Shown here piece by piece: positions 1 to 10,779 of a stretch of DNA of 64,000 nt. Numbering within the stretch: position 1 is the stretch's first letter; every line of letters begins with the position of its first letter. The translations under genes were made by a program, and so were the position numbers. The notes below the pieces were generated by a model. The model was not told where the DNA came from. It ran no database searches and saw only the letters and a list, made by a program, of their open reading frames with translations. The stretch is from Blasia pusilla (lineage: Eukaryota > Marchantiophyta > Marchantiopsida > Blasiales): NCBI GenBank assembly GCA_050084515.1, contig CM114273.1, positions 14,074,001-14,138,000 on the forward strand. Reading direction: 5' to 3'.

Positions 1-680
1 AAAGTAGTCAATGTATACGCTTATGAGAAAGAGTTAAAAATTATTCACGAACATTATATTTGAAGTAGATCTTATTTCAAAGAGATTTGAGTTTCTTTTC
101 GAAATAACAAATTGTGGTATGATATCTATGAATTCACCAGCTTTAGAAGTGCACATAAAAGAATGGCTCTCTCTAAGTTGGAGCATACTTAACACCATTG
201 TTGTCGAACGGAACTAAAGAAGGTGGTGACACTTGTGGAGGCATTGACAAATTGAAGGTGATGAAAGATTTATCAGCCAAGGGTGAAGGGAAAACTATGA
301 CACTCATTGTTGAGGCGAAGGGGTGAAGCGAATTTCAAGGTAAATTTCTATCTCGAATGTTCGGCTCTTGCAACTCTTCTAGTTGATTGGATTTCTCCTC
401 CTTGACAGAACCGGCTGAGCCTTCTTCCTTGATCTCCGCTGAAATGCGATCACGAGTATCTAAAGGTTGCAAAACTCTTGACTCGAGAATGCCCTCCCGC
501 AAAGCTCAGAGATCTCCTCCTCCATCTATTCTATCTCCACTTCAAACACATCTTCCAAGGCGTCCGAAAGCTAATCCAGGGACATCTCCTCAAGCCTTAA
601 AGCCTTATCGCTCTGCATGACTTTGGAGACCACCGCGTTTGTGATTGTGATTGCCCATGATTCTGTGGGTATGGATCGGG

Positions 681-724
<44 letters not shown>

Positions 725-1257
725 CGTCAAGGATGGGGACGCCGCACACTAATTTTACGGTGTTGGAGCTTTTGTGCGTTGGGTAGATTGTACCAACCGA
801 TCCATGTATACTTGGGACTTGAAAGTTTTGATTTTAATGCTCACTGCATTTGCTCTACTCCTTGTTGAGCAAATGAAAACGAATGAAAATGATTTTGTTG
901 TGCATCTCCTCTTATCAGGAATGAAAATCTGACCATGTGGAGATTGGGATGCCTTAATTTTGAGTCCTACGTAAAACAACTCTCAATCGATCAAGCTCCC
1001 ATGCAGAAATATAGAATGACATTTATTGCCTGCCAGGCCAGCTTGAGGACATGCAACCTAGCCCTCCTGAAGGGAAAAATAAGTTTGCCTTCAACTAGGC
1101 TTGAACCCAACCCACCTTGTTCGCAATCGTCGATGTGCCCTCCTCACCTAGCTCTACCATTTGTTGCTTAGAAGGGAATTTGCTTTTACTTATGAGTACT
1201 AAATTTAGATGTCGATGCATCGCATGAGCATTCTTACTAGTCTTAAAAAATGAAGGA
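1..1257. other. Gene-free stretch
   Basis: No protein family, RNA gene or LTR could be recognised on either strand. Open frames are short and without recognisable motifs. The only clear structure is the GA microsatellite listed separately. Confidence 0.5.
684..722. repeat. (GA)n microsatellite
   Basis: About 19 uninterrupted GA units. It lies in gene-free DNA and creates a meaningless Arg-Glu run in one frame. Confidence 0.95.
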
Positions 1258-1623
1258 TGACCCGATGAGGACTAAGGTAGTGTAAGAGAATGGTCTCCCT
1301 TTATTTTTTATTTATTTGGAATCATATTGAGAAATTTATTGTTTTTGGAAAACAAATTTATATATAGCTGAATTTTCATTTTTGGAAGTGGCCGTTAAAT
1401 CCACTTACAAGTCAAGAATCAAGGAGATAAGCGATGTGCACATGTCATCAATGAGAGAGTTTGGGAAGAGGGAAGGCATAGAAGGGGTGTATCCAAGGAG
1501 AGTGAGCTTGAGAAATCATTCTCTCTTCATTGAACCTCCCTTTATGAGACAACATAGCTATGGTCTTCCTTGCCTTATGAGTAATCTAAAGCTCTCATTA
1601 GGAGAGTCATTTTGTTTAACATC

Positions 1624-1657
<34 letters not shown>

Positions 1658-1860
1658 GATTGCATATAGAGAATAATAGCTTGATGATGGAAGAGCTTGA
1701 GTCTATATTTCGTTGTTTTGCAGGTTGAGGATTGTTCAATGGCTCATGGAAGTGCTCGTTGGAACAAGATCTGTTGACTTTTGCACTTTATGTGTTAATT
1801 TTTTTGTACGGGAGAGAGGCATGTAGAAGCACCACCCAATTTCATGTGGAATTTTGACTA
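1258..1860 (+). repeat. Family R LTR/leader fragment (most diverged copy)
   Basis: This stretch follows, in order, the same landmarks as the other family R copies (2276, 50828, 52760, 59044). It has the 'ggaatcatattgagaaattta' region, the 'gagagagtttgggaagagg' block, the 'cctctcattaggagag' equivalent and the 'ggttgaggattgttcaatgg' leader block. It is much more diverged and is interrupted by a GA expansion. No coding capacity is visible. Confidence 0.6.
1626..1654. repeat. (GA)n microsatellite inside LTR copy
   Basis: About 14 GA units replacing a short GAGAGAGA seed found at the matching place in the other family R copies. Confidence 0.9.
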
Positions 1861-2592
1861 TGGGATAAGGCTAGGTCCACCATGCTTGGGCCTTATGGGA
1901 GCACGCTATAGTCCTTTGGTTTTCTATTTTATAGGTTCAAAAATTTTTTTACGAAAGAAATCAATGTGGAAGCCTTGTCAAATTTTTCATAGGAGTTTAG
2001 GTCACGAGTTCACAAATATCATTACCAATTGCATATTAAAATCCCAATAAAAGGAGGTGATTTTGTGAGTTGTACATAGAAAAGAGATTTAGCAAATTAT
2101 TGACTACATGGCTTATTATTCCGATATACAAGCATGAAGAAAGGATCACTCTTGCGAGGCTACCGCAATCGCCTTAAAGTTTTGAATTTTCCTCAATAAC
2201 TCCTCATTTAAAGGATAGAAAAGTAAAAAGTTTTTGGTTTTAGTCGGACGTCAAATGAAAGTGCATATTTGAAGGTGTCACGTCTTTTAGGATAGATCGG
2301 TAAGATCTAGTAGAGGGCCTTTGCAAGTAGTGGAGGACATGCTTATGAGGTCGAGGATGACCTACTAAGGCCTTGGGAAACTTGAGAGAGCAGGTTTCCC
2401 CTTTGTTTTGGCTCATTTGGAGCCATATTGAGGAACTTACTATTTTATGTAAGTACAATTTTGAGTATATGGTCAACTTTCTATTTTTGGAAGTGACCCT
2501 TGACCTCCTACATCATGTCAAGAGCCAAGGAGGTGACTTGGGAACATAAGTTACCATGGAGAGAGCTTGGGAGAGGGGAGGGATATACCTTA

Positions 2593-2593
<1 letters not shown>

Positions 2594-2639
<46 letters not shown>
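2594..2639. repeat. (GA)n microsatellite inside LTR copy
   Basis: About 23 GA units. The matching position in the 52.8 kb copy (about 53081) has only a short GAGAGAGAG seed, so the expansion happened after the copies separated. Confidence 0.9.
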
Positions 2640-2643
<4 letters not shown>

Positions 2644-4258
2644 AGAGCTCATTCTTTCTTTGTTGAACCTCTTAACACGAGGTGGTAAAACTATGGTCCC
2701 TTACCTTCTCAGTATAACCCAAGCCTCTCATTAGGAGAGTGGGTTTGGTTTGACATTGAGAGAGACATCTGAGAGTGCACACATGAGACAACTATGGTGG
2801 TGTGAGAGAGATTTCACCTTTCTTTTACAAAGAGAGAATGAGAGGGTGAGAGAGCTTCATGGGGGAGCTTGTTGGTTGGTCGATGTTTGGTACAGGTTGG
2901 GGATTGTGTTCCCTGCTTCATGGCTCATAAGAGTGCTCAGGGGAGCAAGAGTTGCGTTGTTTTGATTCTTGTGTGCCGATTTTTCATGTGAGAGAGTGGC
3001 GCGCGGAAGCGCTGCACAATTTTTGATAGGGATTGGGTATGGGGGCGGGTTGCCCCATACCGATGCTCTCCGGAGCACGATGTAGCTTGCTGATTTGTAT
3101 TTTTGTATGTTTTACATTTTTGTTGGGAGAAATCAGCACAGAAGTGCTGCCAAAATTTTTGTAGGAGAAGAGACGTTGGGATTTACAACGGTCCTTGTCA
3201 ATTTTTATTGGAAGGTCCGATTTAAAATATTTTTTGACGATATCGTAGATCGTAAAGTTGTGCAGGTTGTACAATAGATTGTGTGAAATTTGGAGCTCCG
3301 AGCATAAAGTTATGGCTGATTTTTCAAAATTTCCATTTAAGGCAATTTTTAGGGTAAAATTGTTCAAACCCTAAACCAGCCGCCGCGCTAGTGGCGACCG
3401 TCGACTTCAACGGTCTGCAGTAAATGGTCACCATCAACGATCGTCCGTCGATGGTCCACCGTTACCGTCAACGGTCCATCGTCGACGTCTGCCGTCGAAC
3501 GTCGATGTCGCCTACCGCCGCTCAGAGCCGTGTTCGGCCATTGTCCCCCGTTGGTTGCCATTGCCATCATTACGGAGTGGATGGTCTTCCACGACGACCA
3601 TTGATTCTCTGACTTGCGCCGCCTCCACGTACTTTGTTGTGACCGCTACCGTCATTGCAGTTTCGTCATCAACGAGTGATGGCAGGTGACCTCGGATTAT
3701 GGTGTTTGAGTTTTCATTTCATTCTGCTATGTTGTGATTGGTAGCCGTTCGACGATGATTGAGTACCATGCCGTGACACCCGCAGTCGCAACGTGTTGCC
3801 GATTACCGCGCCGTGCCGTTCGTGGCCGCACCGCACCGTCTCGATCTCGTAGCCGCTCCTTCACTAAGGAGCAGAGCATGTGTATTGCTGATTGAGGAGG
3901 GTATGCCGCGGAGTGCCACATCCCATTATTGAGTTCTGTAGCCGTTCCGTGCCGCCAGTGCCGCACCATACCGCTGGATCCGCACCGCATATTGAGGAGG
4001 TTTGTGCAGCGTCAATACGAGAGGAGTACGACTTGCTGATTGGAGGAGTTATCTTCACGATCGAGTTGGTATCGAGATTTGCAGTTTCCGAGGAGTGACA
4101 TCAACCAATTAACAGGTTATCCATTCTGGTCTCTTACCCTTCACGTGTGAGGGATTTCCAAGTATTGGGAAGTTATTTGGGATATTGGGTTTCGTGCTGA
4201 TGTTGAGAGCATTGATGATGTATGGGTTTAGGGGACATAGACCTGTGTGGGATGTCTA

Positions 4259-4312
4259 GAGTTGAGGATGGTTTGTTGATGAGACGATAGATCAGCAAAC
4301 CATCCTCAACTC
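4259..4312. repeat. 17-bp perfect inverted repeat with 20-nt loop
   Basis: Arms 4259-4275 and 4296-4312 (GAGTTGAGGATGGTTTG and its complement). The homologous leader at about 54540 has the left arm but not the right, so the right arm is a local snap-back addition in this copy. Confidence 0.85.
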
Positions 4313-4440
4313 CTCCAGACCACGCCGCTTGTTGCCACACAACACACGTCTCAATGAGAGAGTATAGATTGAGTGCCACATGTTTAGGTTGAGTGATTGA
4401 GGGATTACTCGCGAGATTGAGAGTGATCATGTGAGAGGGG

Positions 4441-5340
4441 CACTCGAGGGGGGGGGGGGGGCATTATATGAAAGGCTCTACATCACCTACGACGTTTTAG
4501 GGTCTGAACCCCCTAACTTATGAGTGAACAACTTTATTTTCTCATTCTTATGTACTATAAAGGAGTCATTTTTCATTTTTGGTAACCAAAAATTCTTTAA
4601 GTAAAGCAATCACTTCAAATAAATAAGGCCTTGAAAGAAAAGAAAAGTACCAAGTTAAGTTAACATCCAACATGTTGTCCTTACACTATGATAGAGGGAG
4701 ATTCAACCTCTAATTGAGCAAGAAGCTCAATCAAACAATATGTCATCCCCCTAGCCTACTCCCTCCCACTAATCTACTCACAATTCAAAGTATCAAGTAC
4801 ACTCTAAGCACAATCCACAAAAATATTGAATCCAACATGTCTCAAACATAAAAAAAACTCACCAAGATCAACTTACACTCTGAATGTATGTAGTCAAAAC
4901 ATGTAAGTCAATTGAATCAAGTATATACATATTCTATTTTATACCTCTGATTTCATTGTCAAGTTCACATTAGAAATCACCATTTCAATATCAATCCATT
5001 GCACATCTATTGCATCATAAGTGAACAAGGTTTTTTTGTTACCATGGTCGGAAGACTTATACCAATTACACATGACACAAAAATGCTTCTTTTCTGTCCA
5101 AAAGGAGGTACAAGCATATCCGTCAAGTCCAAGGCCCTACGACGTCTTGACCAATATGTATCATTCTTTTGAATCATAAACACAATACGCCCCAACCAAT
5201 ACTCCTTTTTTTGCAACTCTTGCCTCCACTGCAAGTTGTGTATCTTTTCCCTTCCTTTTCTTTGACTTTTTTATCTTGTGGAAGGGCCAACGTCTGTTGT
5301 AGAAGTCATTCCCGCCAAGAAGAATGTGCATGGCAACTGG
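4441..5340. other. Gene-free stretch
   Basis: A 14-bp G run at 4448-4461 is followed by AT-rich sequence. A minus-strand open frame (5007-5234) contains a short basic run but resembles no family I know. I see no gene here. Confidence 0.5.
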
Positions 5341-5460
5341 ACGAACTTCTTGTCTGGTTGTTTGGATGCCATGAGTTAGCATGGGATCATGCATGTTTGT
5401 GTGTGTTCAGTGACAGCGATGTATGTTTTGTAGCAATGTGTCTGCGCATGACAAAGGAGA
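5341..5460 (+). repeat. Family R tail fragment
   Basis: The block 'gtttggatgccatgagttagcatgg' through 'gcgatgtatgt...tgtgtctgcgca' recurs at about 51344-51435 and 59579-59670, in each case at the right-hand edge of a family R LTR. Here it is isolated, without its LTR. Confidence 0.65.
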
Positions 5461-5538
5461 CAGTGGGTAAACTCTTTATTTGAGAAAGCTGACATACGTT
5501 TCAAGGGGAAATTCTCATAGAAGTCCAAGTTATGTAAG

Positions 5539-5565
5539 ACTAGTAAGATGCATGTGCGATGCACG
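5539..5565 (-). mobile_element. Helitron 3' terminus relic
   Basis: On the minus strand this reads a GTGC-ATC-GCAC hairpin, about ten bases, then CTAG followed by T. That is the usual plant Helitron 3' end: a short GC hairpin upstream of CTRR, inserted between A and T. The same arrangement with near-identical bases is at 39351-39377, also on the minus strand. No Rep or helicase is adjacent on that strand. Confidence 0.55.
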
Positions 5566-6105
5566 AGTATATATAGAGATATGTTTTAAAAATGACTTGT
5601 TTGATTGGCTTAAAGAAGAGGAGCTGGATTTTTTTATTTTTTTAAATGCGAGCAGCCAAACGCGCTCGTCTTATGGCTGCTCCATGGGGAAAGAGTGCTC
5701 ACTGCTAAGTCCATTATTGGCAAGGTGATGAAGGCTAGGGGACCTAGATGGGGATACAATTTCCTACACGGGATGGGGAAGGGGTGTGGCAACCAACTAA
5801 TGCTTGCCCTATCAACTATTGGATCAGCTCCTCTTTGTGGACCCAACCCAATTTCAAGGCACACACTAGAATTGACACAACTCTTGCTCATTCCAAAGGA
5901 TACAACAATATATTCCCATTCTCCCTTGGAGATCTAGGCTTGGAGATCTGCCACGGCTTTCTCGAACTCACACCTTGTCAAATAAAACCAACAAAATATA
6001 AGTAAGAGCTAACAGTTGCTACTAACTTGGTTGCCTTGCGCACCTCCCGTTCCCTCACTGTTTCGTTTCCCCTTTTTTGCCCCTCTTGCATGTCTCCTTT
6101 AGCTT

Positions 6106-6178
<73 letters not shown>

Positions 6179-7623
6179 AGAAGATTTGCATCTCTAGAAG
6201 GATTCCCAAGAGAAAAGTTGTAGGTTCAACATTTTCTAGTAATTGATCAAGTGCCAGAGAGAGCACGTAGGATGTTTCAGCCGGGGCACACATCGAGTGG
6301 GTATGATTGTTTGGATTCAGCAAAGGGATGGTTTGCATTCCGATTGTGGTTGGCCCAATGGAGGAGGAGAGATTGGCACCCAGTCTCTGTTGGGAATTAT
6401 GCCCATGAATCAACAAATCTGGGCTGAGTGGTGGCGGCCATAGCGAGATGTAGACTCTTTATGGTTCTCCAGATTAGGTTTCGGATTCGAGATGGGAATT
6501 GTGTAGCACCATCGAATTTGTTCCACCACCACCCTGGCCTAAGTCTGATATGAGTGGTGAGGAAGAAAAAGTCAAAATAATAGCTGATAGGAACTGTAAG
6601 TGAATAGGGAATTTGTGACTTCTGCTCCCAACCCTCTCACCACATCTAGTTGGAGTGGTGAGTGTACGAGTTAATGGTTGAAGGACCTCAGAGGTTTAGA
6701 GAGCACTAAAGTCTCACGAGCGCCTCAGGACTCAGGAGAATCTGTGGCATGCGACAACTCCACGAACAAATCTGTCCATTGATCTGAATAATTTAGGAAG
6801 TTTTGGAGATCGTGGTCATTCTAAGAGCGCACATCTATAACGAGCGTCTGCCGTGGGAACTCATTGACAATTCTCTCCAATGAGCGCCCGATGTGGCAAG
6901 CTCGGTAGAGATGGAGTCAAGAAATAAAATTGAGAGTTTCAGAAAGCAGTCAAATCCTACCACTGTAGATGGCAAGCTAAGCGGAAATTGAGTGAAAAAA
7001 TTCCATAGGTTTCGAAAGTGGACAAACCCAAAACTTGTGGGTAGCAAGAGCAGTAAAAAACTCAAGAAATTACCTTTGAAAAGTCTTCCTTCTGGCGTGT
7101 GATAAGAGTTTTCTTGCCACCCTGCTCGCCTAGTAGCTATAATCAAGTTTTCTAGCCATCCTCCTCTGCTAGTAGTTTCTTCAGTTTTGGATGCAATTTC
7201 CGCTACAATTCCTCCTCCACCGTTAAAATAGAAGAAGATGCACTTCCTCCTCTCCCTTCTCTAGACTGCTACATTTACCAGCTATAAAGAAGGATCGAAG
7301 GCTACGAGAAGGCTACAAGGTGTCTGCATCCCTTTGAAAGACCGGATTTAGCTCATACAGGTGTCCCAAGAAGATGAAATCAAATCACTCAACCAATCAA
7401 ACCAGGGCACAGGTTTGCAAATAAGCCACTGCACAAGTCCGCAATAGAGTCCCACCACCGCACAAGTGCGGAATTGAGTCCCATAGGGAAAATTAACTAG
7501 ATTATAAGAAGGTTGGGCTTCACTTCTTATAGGGAGTGCAATTCTAATTCCTTTCTATATATAGTAATCCCCCCATGTCTCAGTAATAGTATAGATTTAG
7601 TGAGTTTCCTTTTTTAAGGAGGT
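5566..7623. other. Gene-free stretch
   Basis: It contains the TC microsatellite. A stretch at 6240-6500 has fairly open frames in two phases but no recognisable family. A CTATATATAG box lies near 7555. Nothing here supports a gene call. Confidence 0.45.
6109..6173. repeat. (TC)n microsatellite
   Basis: About 32 uninterrupted TC units. This is the longest simple repeat in the window. Confidence 0.95.
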
Positions 7624-7688
7624 AGTGGGGTTTAGGGGTTTAGTGTTTAGGGTTTAGTAAACCCTAAACCCTACCCTAAACCCCACTT
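7624..7688. repeat. Head-to-head telomere-like repeats
   Basis: TTTAGGG-type units on the left meet CCCTAAA-type units on the right near 7659, flanked by matching AGTGGGGTTTAGGG and CCCTAAACCCCACT. The block is an imperfect inverted repeat of plant telomere units. Unit type and orientation are seen directly. Origin by fusion, break repair or snap-back copying is not resolved. Confidence 0.8.
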
Positions 7689-10250
7689 GGGATATGTTTG
7701 GGGTTTGGGGTTTTCAACGGTATTTTTTACCATAAATTTTAGTCTCAAGATGCACTTGAGACAAATAAGGTAGCGTCAAAAAGATTATGCAGAGCCAATT
7801 CTAACGCAGTAAAGATCTTGGCAAATGCTGAAGCAAAGGCTGAGATATATGCCAAAAAAGACTGTACGAGGAGTTGGGTTGAGGGCCTTAAAGAGGGGCC
7901 CCGATGCCTCTTAACCAAAGGTGGGGGGAGGGAAGAGATCCCCACAACTACTAGTAAGGGGGAAGGTCTCCAAGGGTGCTTGGGACTCGAACCCCACTTT
8001 GAGCGGTGCGGGGCGACTCAAGGGCACGAAATGGATCGGGAGTTTTGGCGTTGGGATTCGAAACTCGAACCAAGTCCAATAGAGTAGATTTCAGAGGTCC
8101 ATATTGAATTCAAACCCACAACTCATATTTTTGGGTCTCGGTTTGGAAGCTCATGCGAGGTCCTTTGGACAGTTGGGACCGCTAGGCATGCGCTATTTTA
8201 GGTGCCTAAACGAGCCAGAAAGTGTGTCCTAAGTCTCGTAAGCCTTGCCCGTGTTGGGAAGCTAGGAACGAGGGAAGGTTCAGCTTGATAAGGTGCCAAG
8301 TTGAGAACTCGGTGGGTTGGATGGCCGGTTGACCCAGACTAGACTAACATTAGTGCTTTGGGTGCAGATCGGCGATGAGAGCGTTTTCTACTGAACGTAC
8401 GCTTTCGCAACACTAGAGATTGACGTTCGAGGGGAGTAGGCGCACGATAATAATACACCGCCATTTTCTACCTTATGTCACAAGATGCTGGACCGCATTA
8501 TCTTGCTTGTGGAGCCACACCAACTTTGAAGAGTAGGGCATCAGTTTGATGTAGGAGGAGGGTATGTTGCTAGTTTTTTCATCCTATCATCGAGTGTGGT
8601 GTTGTTTATGGTCAATCGAGTCATTGTGATCGCACCACATCATCGAGAAGGATTAAGTACGGTCAAAATAAAGGAGTATAACCAGCTCATATCACAAATA
8701 GCTACGTTTGTGGCGCTCATGCTCATTCCACATTGCCCATTTCTTACAAACTACCTTTTGTTTACTTCACTTTATCTCTTGCACTTATAACACGAATTCA
8801 ATATGTGCCTCTGTTCACTCCTCACCTCCACATGCGTTACAACATACTAAATAGACCCCCATACACTTTTCTAATTCAACTTCCTTTTGTCTAGTTTCCT
8901 ACCAAGACATGTACTTCATAGCCCTAAGGATTCTAAAATATACCAACCCGTTCGATCATTCTTGCAATCACTAAAAAATTACTTTGAAAAAGTTCAAAAC
9001 AAATTTTGCATCTACTTTGGCACATATGCTCAAAATATTACTTTCAAGTGAATCACCAACTTCATCTAGGTTCACTTTCTATATTTACTTCAGTGATTAC
9101 AAAAACTTACGTTTTGTTTCAAGGTTCAATTCTATATGCTTCCTATTATTTCACTACTTTAATCGGAGTTATACCCTTTTCTGTATAGTAACACAAATTA
9201 GTGTATCCCTCCATTGTTTATTATTTCTCATGTGTCAGCACCATTTTGATTCACTGTAGCACTCTTACTATCTACTTTATTTGTAATGGATTTGCACAAG
9301 ACCCTATACCTTTGCATTATATTGTTCAGCTGATTTCATATTATCGCCTCCTCATACCTACAACACCATCTTTCACTAAGTACCTATCTTTCATCATTTC
9401 CACTAGTAACTCCATTTGGGTCAGTTATGTGCTTCTACATTATTCATACTCTTATGGATCTTATGGTAAAATCTTTCACTTAATTCTCTTGCACTAAACA
9501 ATTTGTTGACTTGTTGCACAATTATCTCCACGAACATTAATCATGGAAAGATCCATTCATCTTATCAGTTTGGTATTAATTACTCCATTACAATTCCACT
9601 ATATTGTATCCACAAGAGTATTTCATTTCCAAATAAAATAACCTTGAGAGTACATGGATATTCTAAATTGTTTCGTTTAAGACATATCTTACATACCATC
9701 CACACAACACAACCAGAAAAAAAGGCATTATGCATCTATAAGATACTTTACAAATTAGACCATATTTTACATCTAAAATATTCTCTCTAACTACTACACC
9801 AACATTTACACTTAAATCCACTAGTAAGGTCCGTAAGGAACCATCCAATATATTTAAACCCACTAGTAAATACCCACAAGGGACCGTGCAATGCATGGAT
9901 CCCTGTTTGATAATGTCATTTTCAATGTGATCCCAATTAGTGTGACCAAAAGTATTTTTGAGAGACATCTTGTGACAAATGTCAAACGGAGGAGTAACTA
10001 AAAAAAACCTGCATCATGTGAGTAAAACTATTCCAAATCACTCCACTCACATTCGTCCATTATCTCTCCAATACCATAAAGATCTATATATTCCACATTT
10101 TATATAGTAATTTCCATGTTCTTATCACGGTCCCTTCACTCAACACTTGCTCTTCGCTTTGGCTTGTCATTCACAAATTCACATACCAAGTACCACATCA
10201 CCTAACTCTATCAATAAATACCGTGGGCTAGTTGTGGCCTCCGCGTATTC
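7689..10250. other. Gene-free stretch
   Basis: 7745-8470 is mixed-composition sequence that reads like a retroelement leader, but no primer site or coding domain could be tied to it. 8590-10250 is AT-rich; its hydrophobic-looking open frames are of a kind AT-rich DNA gives by chance. No gene supported. Confidence 0.45.
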
Positions 10251-10339
10251 TTGACATCACCTACTCGACTCTTTGAATCTTCCTTTTTTTTTCTTGACAA
10301 TTTTCCGTCACCCTTTTCTATCGAGGTTTTCCTTTCTTA

Positions 10340-10700
10340 CTCCATCAAGAACTCTCTTCCACTTTTTCGGTGTGCATTTTGTTTCTTTTCCATTGTTTTC
10401 CCTTCTTTTATGTACTCTTTTTTATCATGTATCTTTCATCTTTCTTATTTATGTACTCCTTTTCAAGAACTCTCCTCCACTTTTCCGGTGTGCATTTTGT
10501 TTCTTTTCCATTGTTTTCACTTCTTTTATGTACTCTTTTTTATCATGTATCTTTCATCTTTCTTATTTATGTACTCTTTTTAATCATGTATCTTTCATCT
10601 TTCTTATTTATGTTCTCTTTTTTATATCACGTGTCTTTCATCTTTCTTATTTATGTACTCTCTTTTTCCATGTATCTTTCATCGTTCTTATCTCACCTCC
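10340..10700. repeat. Pyrimidine-rich minisatellite
   Basis: Units of roughly 45 bp built on 'atctttcatctttcttatttatgtactctttt' repeat four to five times from about 10410. A longer unit of about 115 bp beginning 'aagaactctc.tccacttttcc' is present twice (from about 10350 and 10463). The Phe/Ser/Leu-rich open frames here are products of the repeat. Confidence 0.85.
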
Positions 10701-10779
10701 TCACTTCCCTTTTTTAATTTTCTTTTTTCGCCACATACTTCGGCATTTCTTACTACTCTCTATCCACGTATCTACGAGC

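Larger units (their letters stand above)
2276..4440 (+). mobile_element. Truncated family R gypsy element: LTR plus leader
   Basis: The block starts TGTCACGTCTTTTAGGATAG and runs parallel to 52760-54720 for about 2.1 kb: LTR, the 'gcgcggaagcgctgc' region, the CGTC-rich tract (3380-3500), the 'ttcactaaggagcagagc' block and the 'gtgagaggggcac' end. In the 52.8 kb element this sequence leads directly into gag. Here the homology stops at a poly-G run (4448-4461), so the copy has lost all coding sequence. Most CGTC-rich short open frames in it are leader, not genes. Confidence 0.75.

Noticed and set aside
3388-3612. Arg-rich open frames in a CGTC-rich tract
   Set aside because: The tract is shared non-coding leader of family R elements; frames are not conserved in the 53.9 kb copy.
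7975-8000. Possible tRNA T-arm (GGTTCGAGTCCC on the minus strand)
   Set aside because: No matching T-stem, D-arm or acceptor could be built around it.
9201-9497. AT-rich open frame suggestive of a small organellar membrane protein
   Set aside because: Neighbouring frames look alike, there is no start context or known motif, and surrounding DNA is not organellar.
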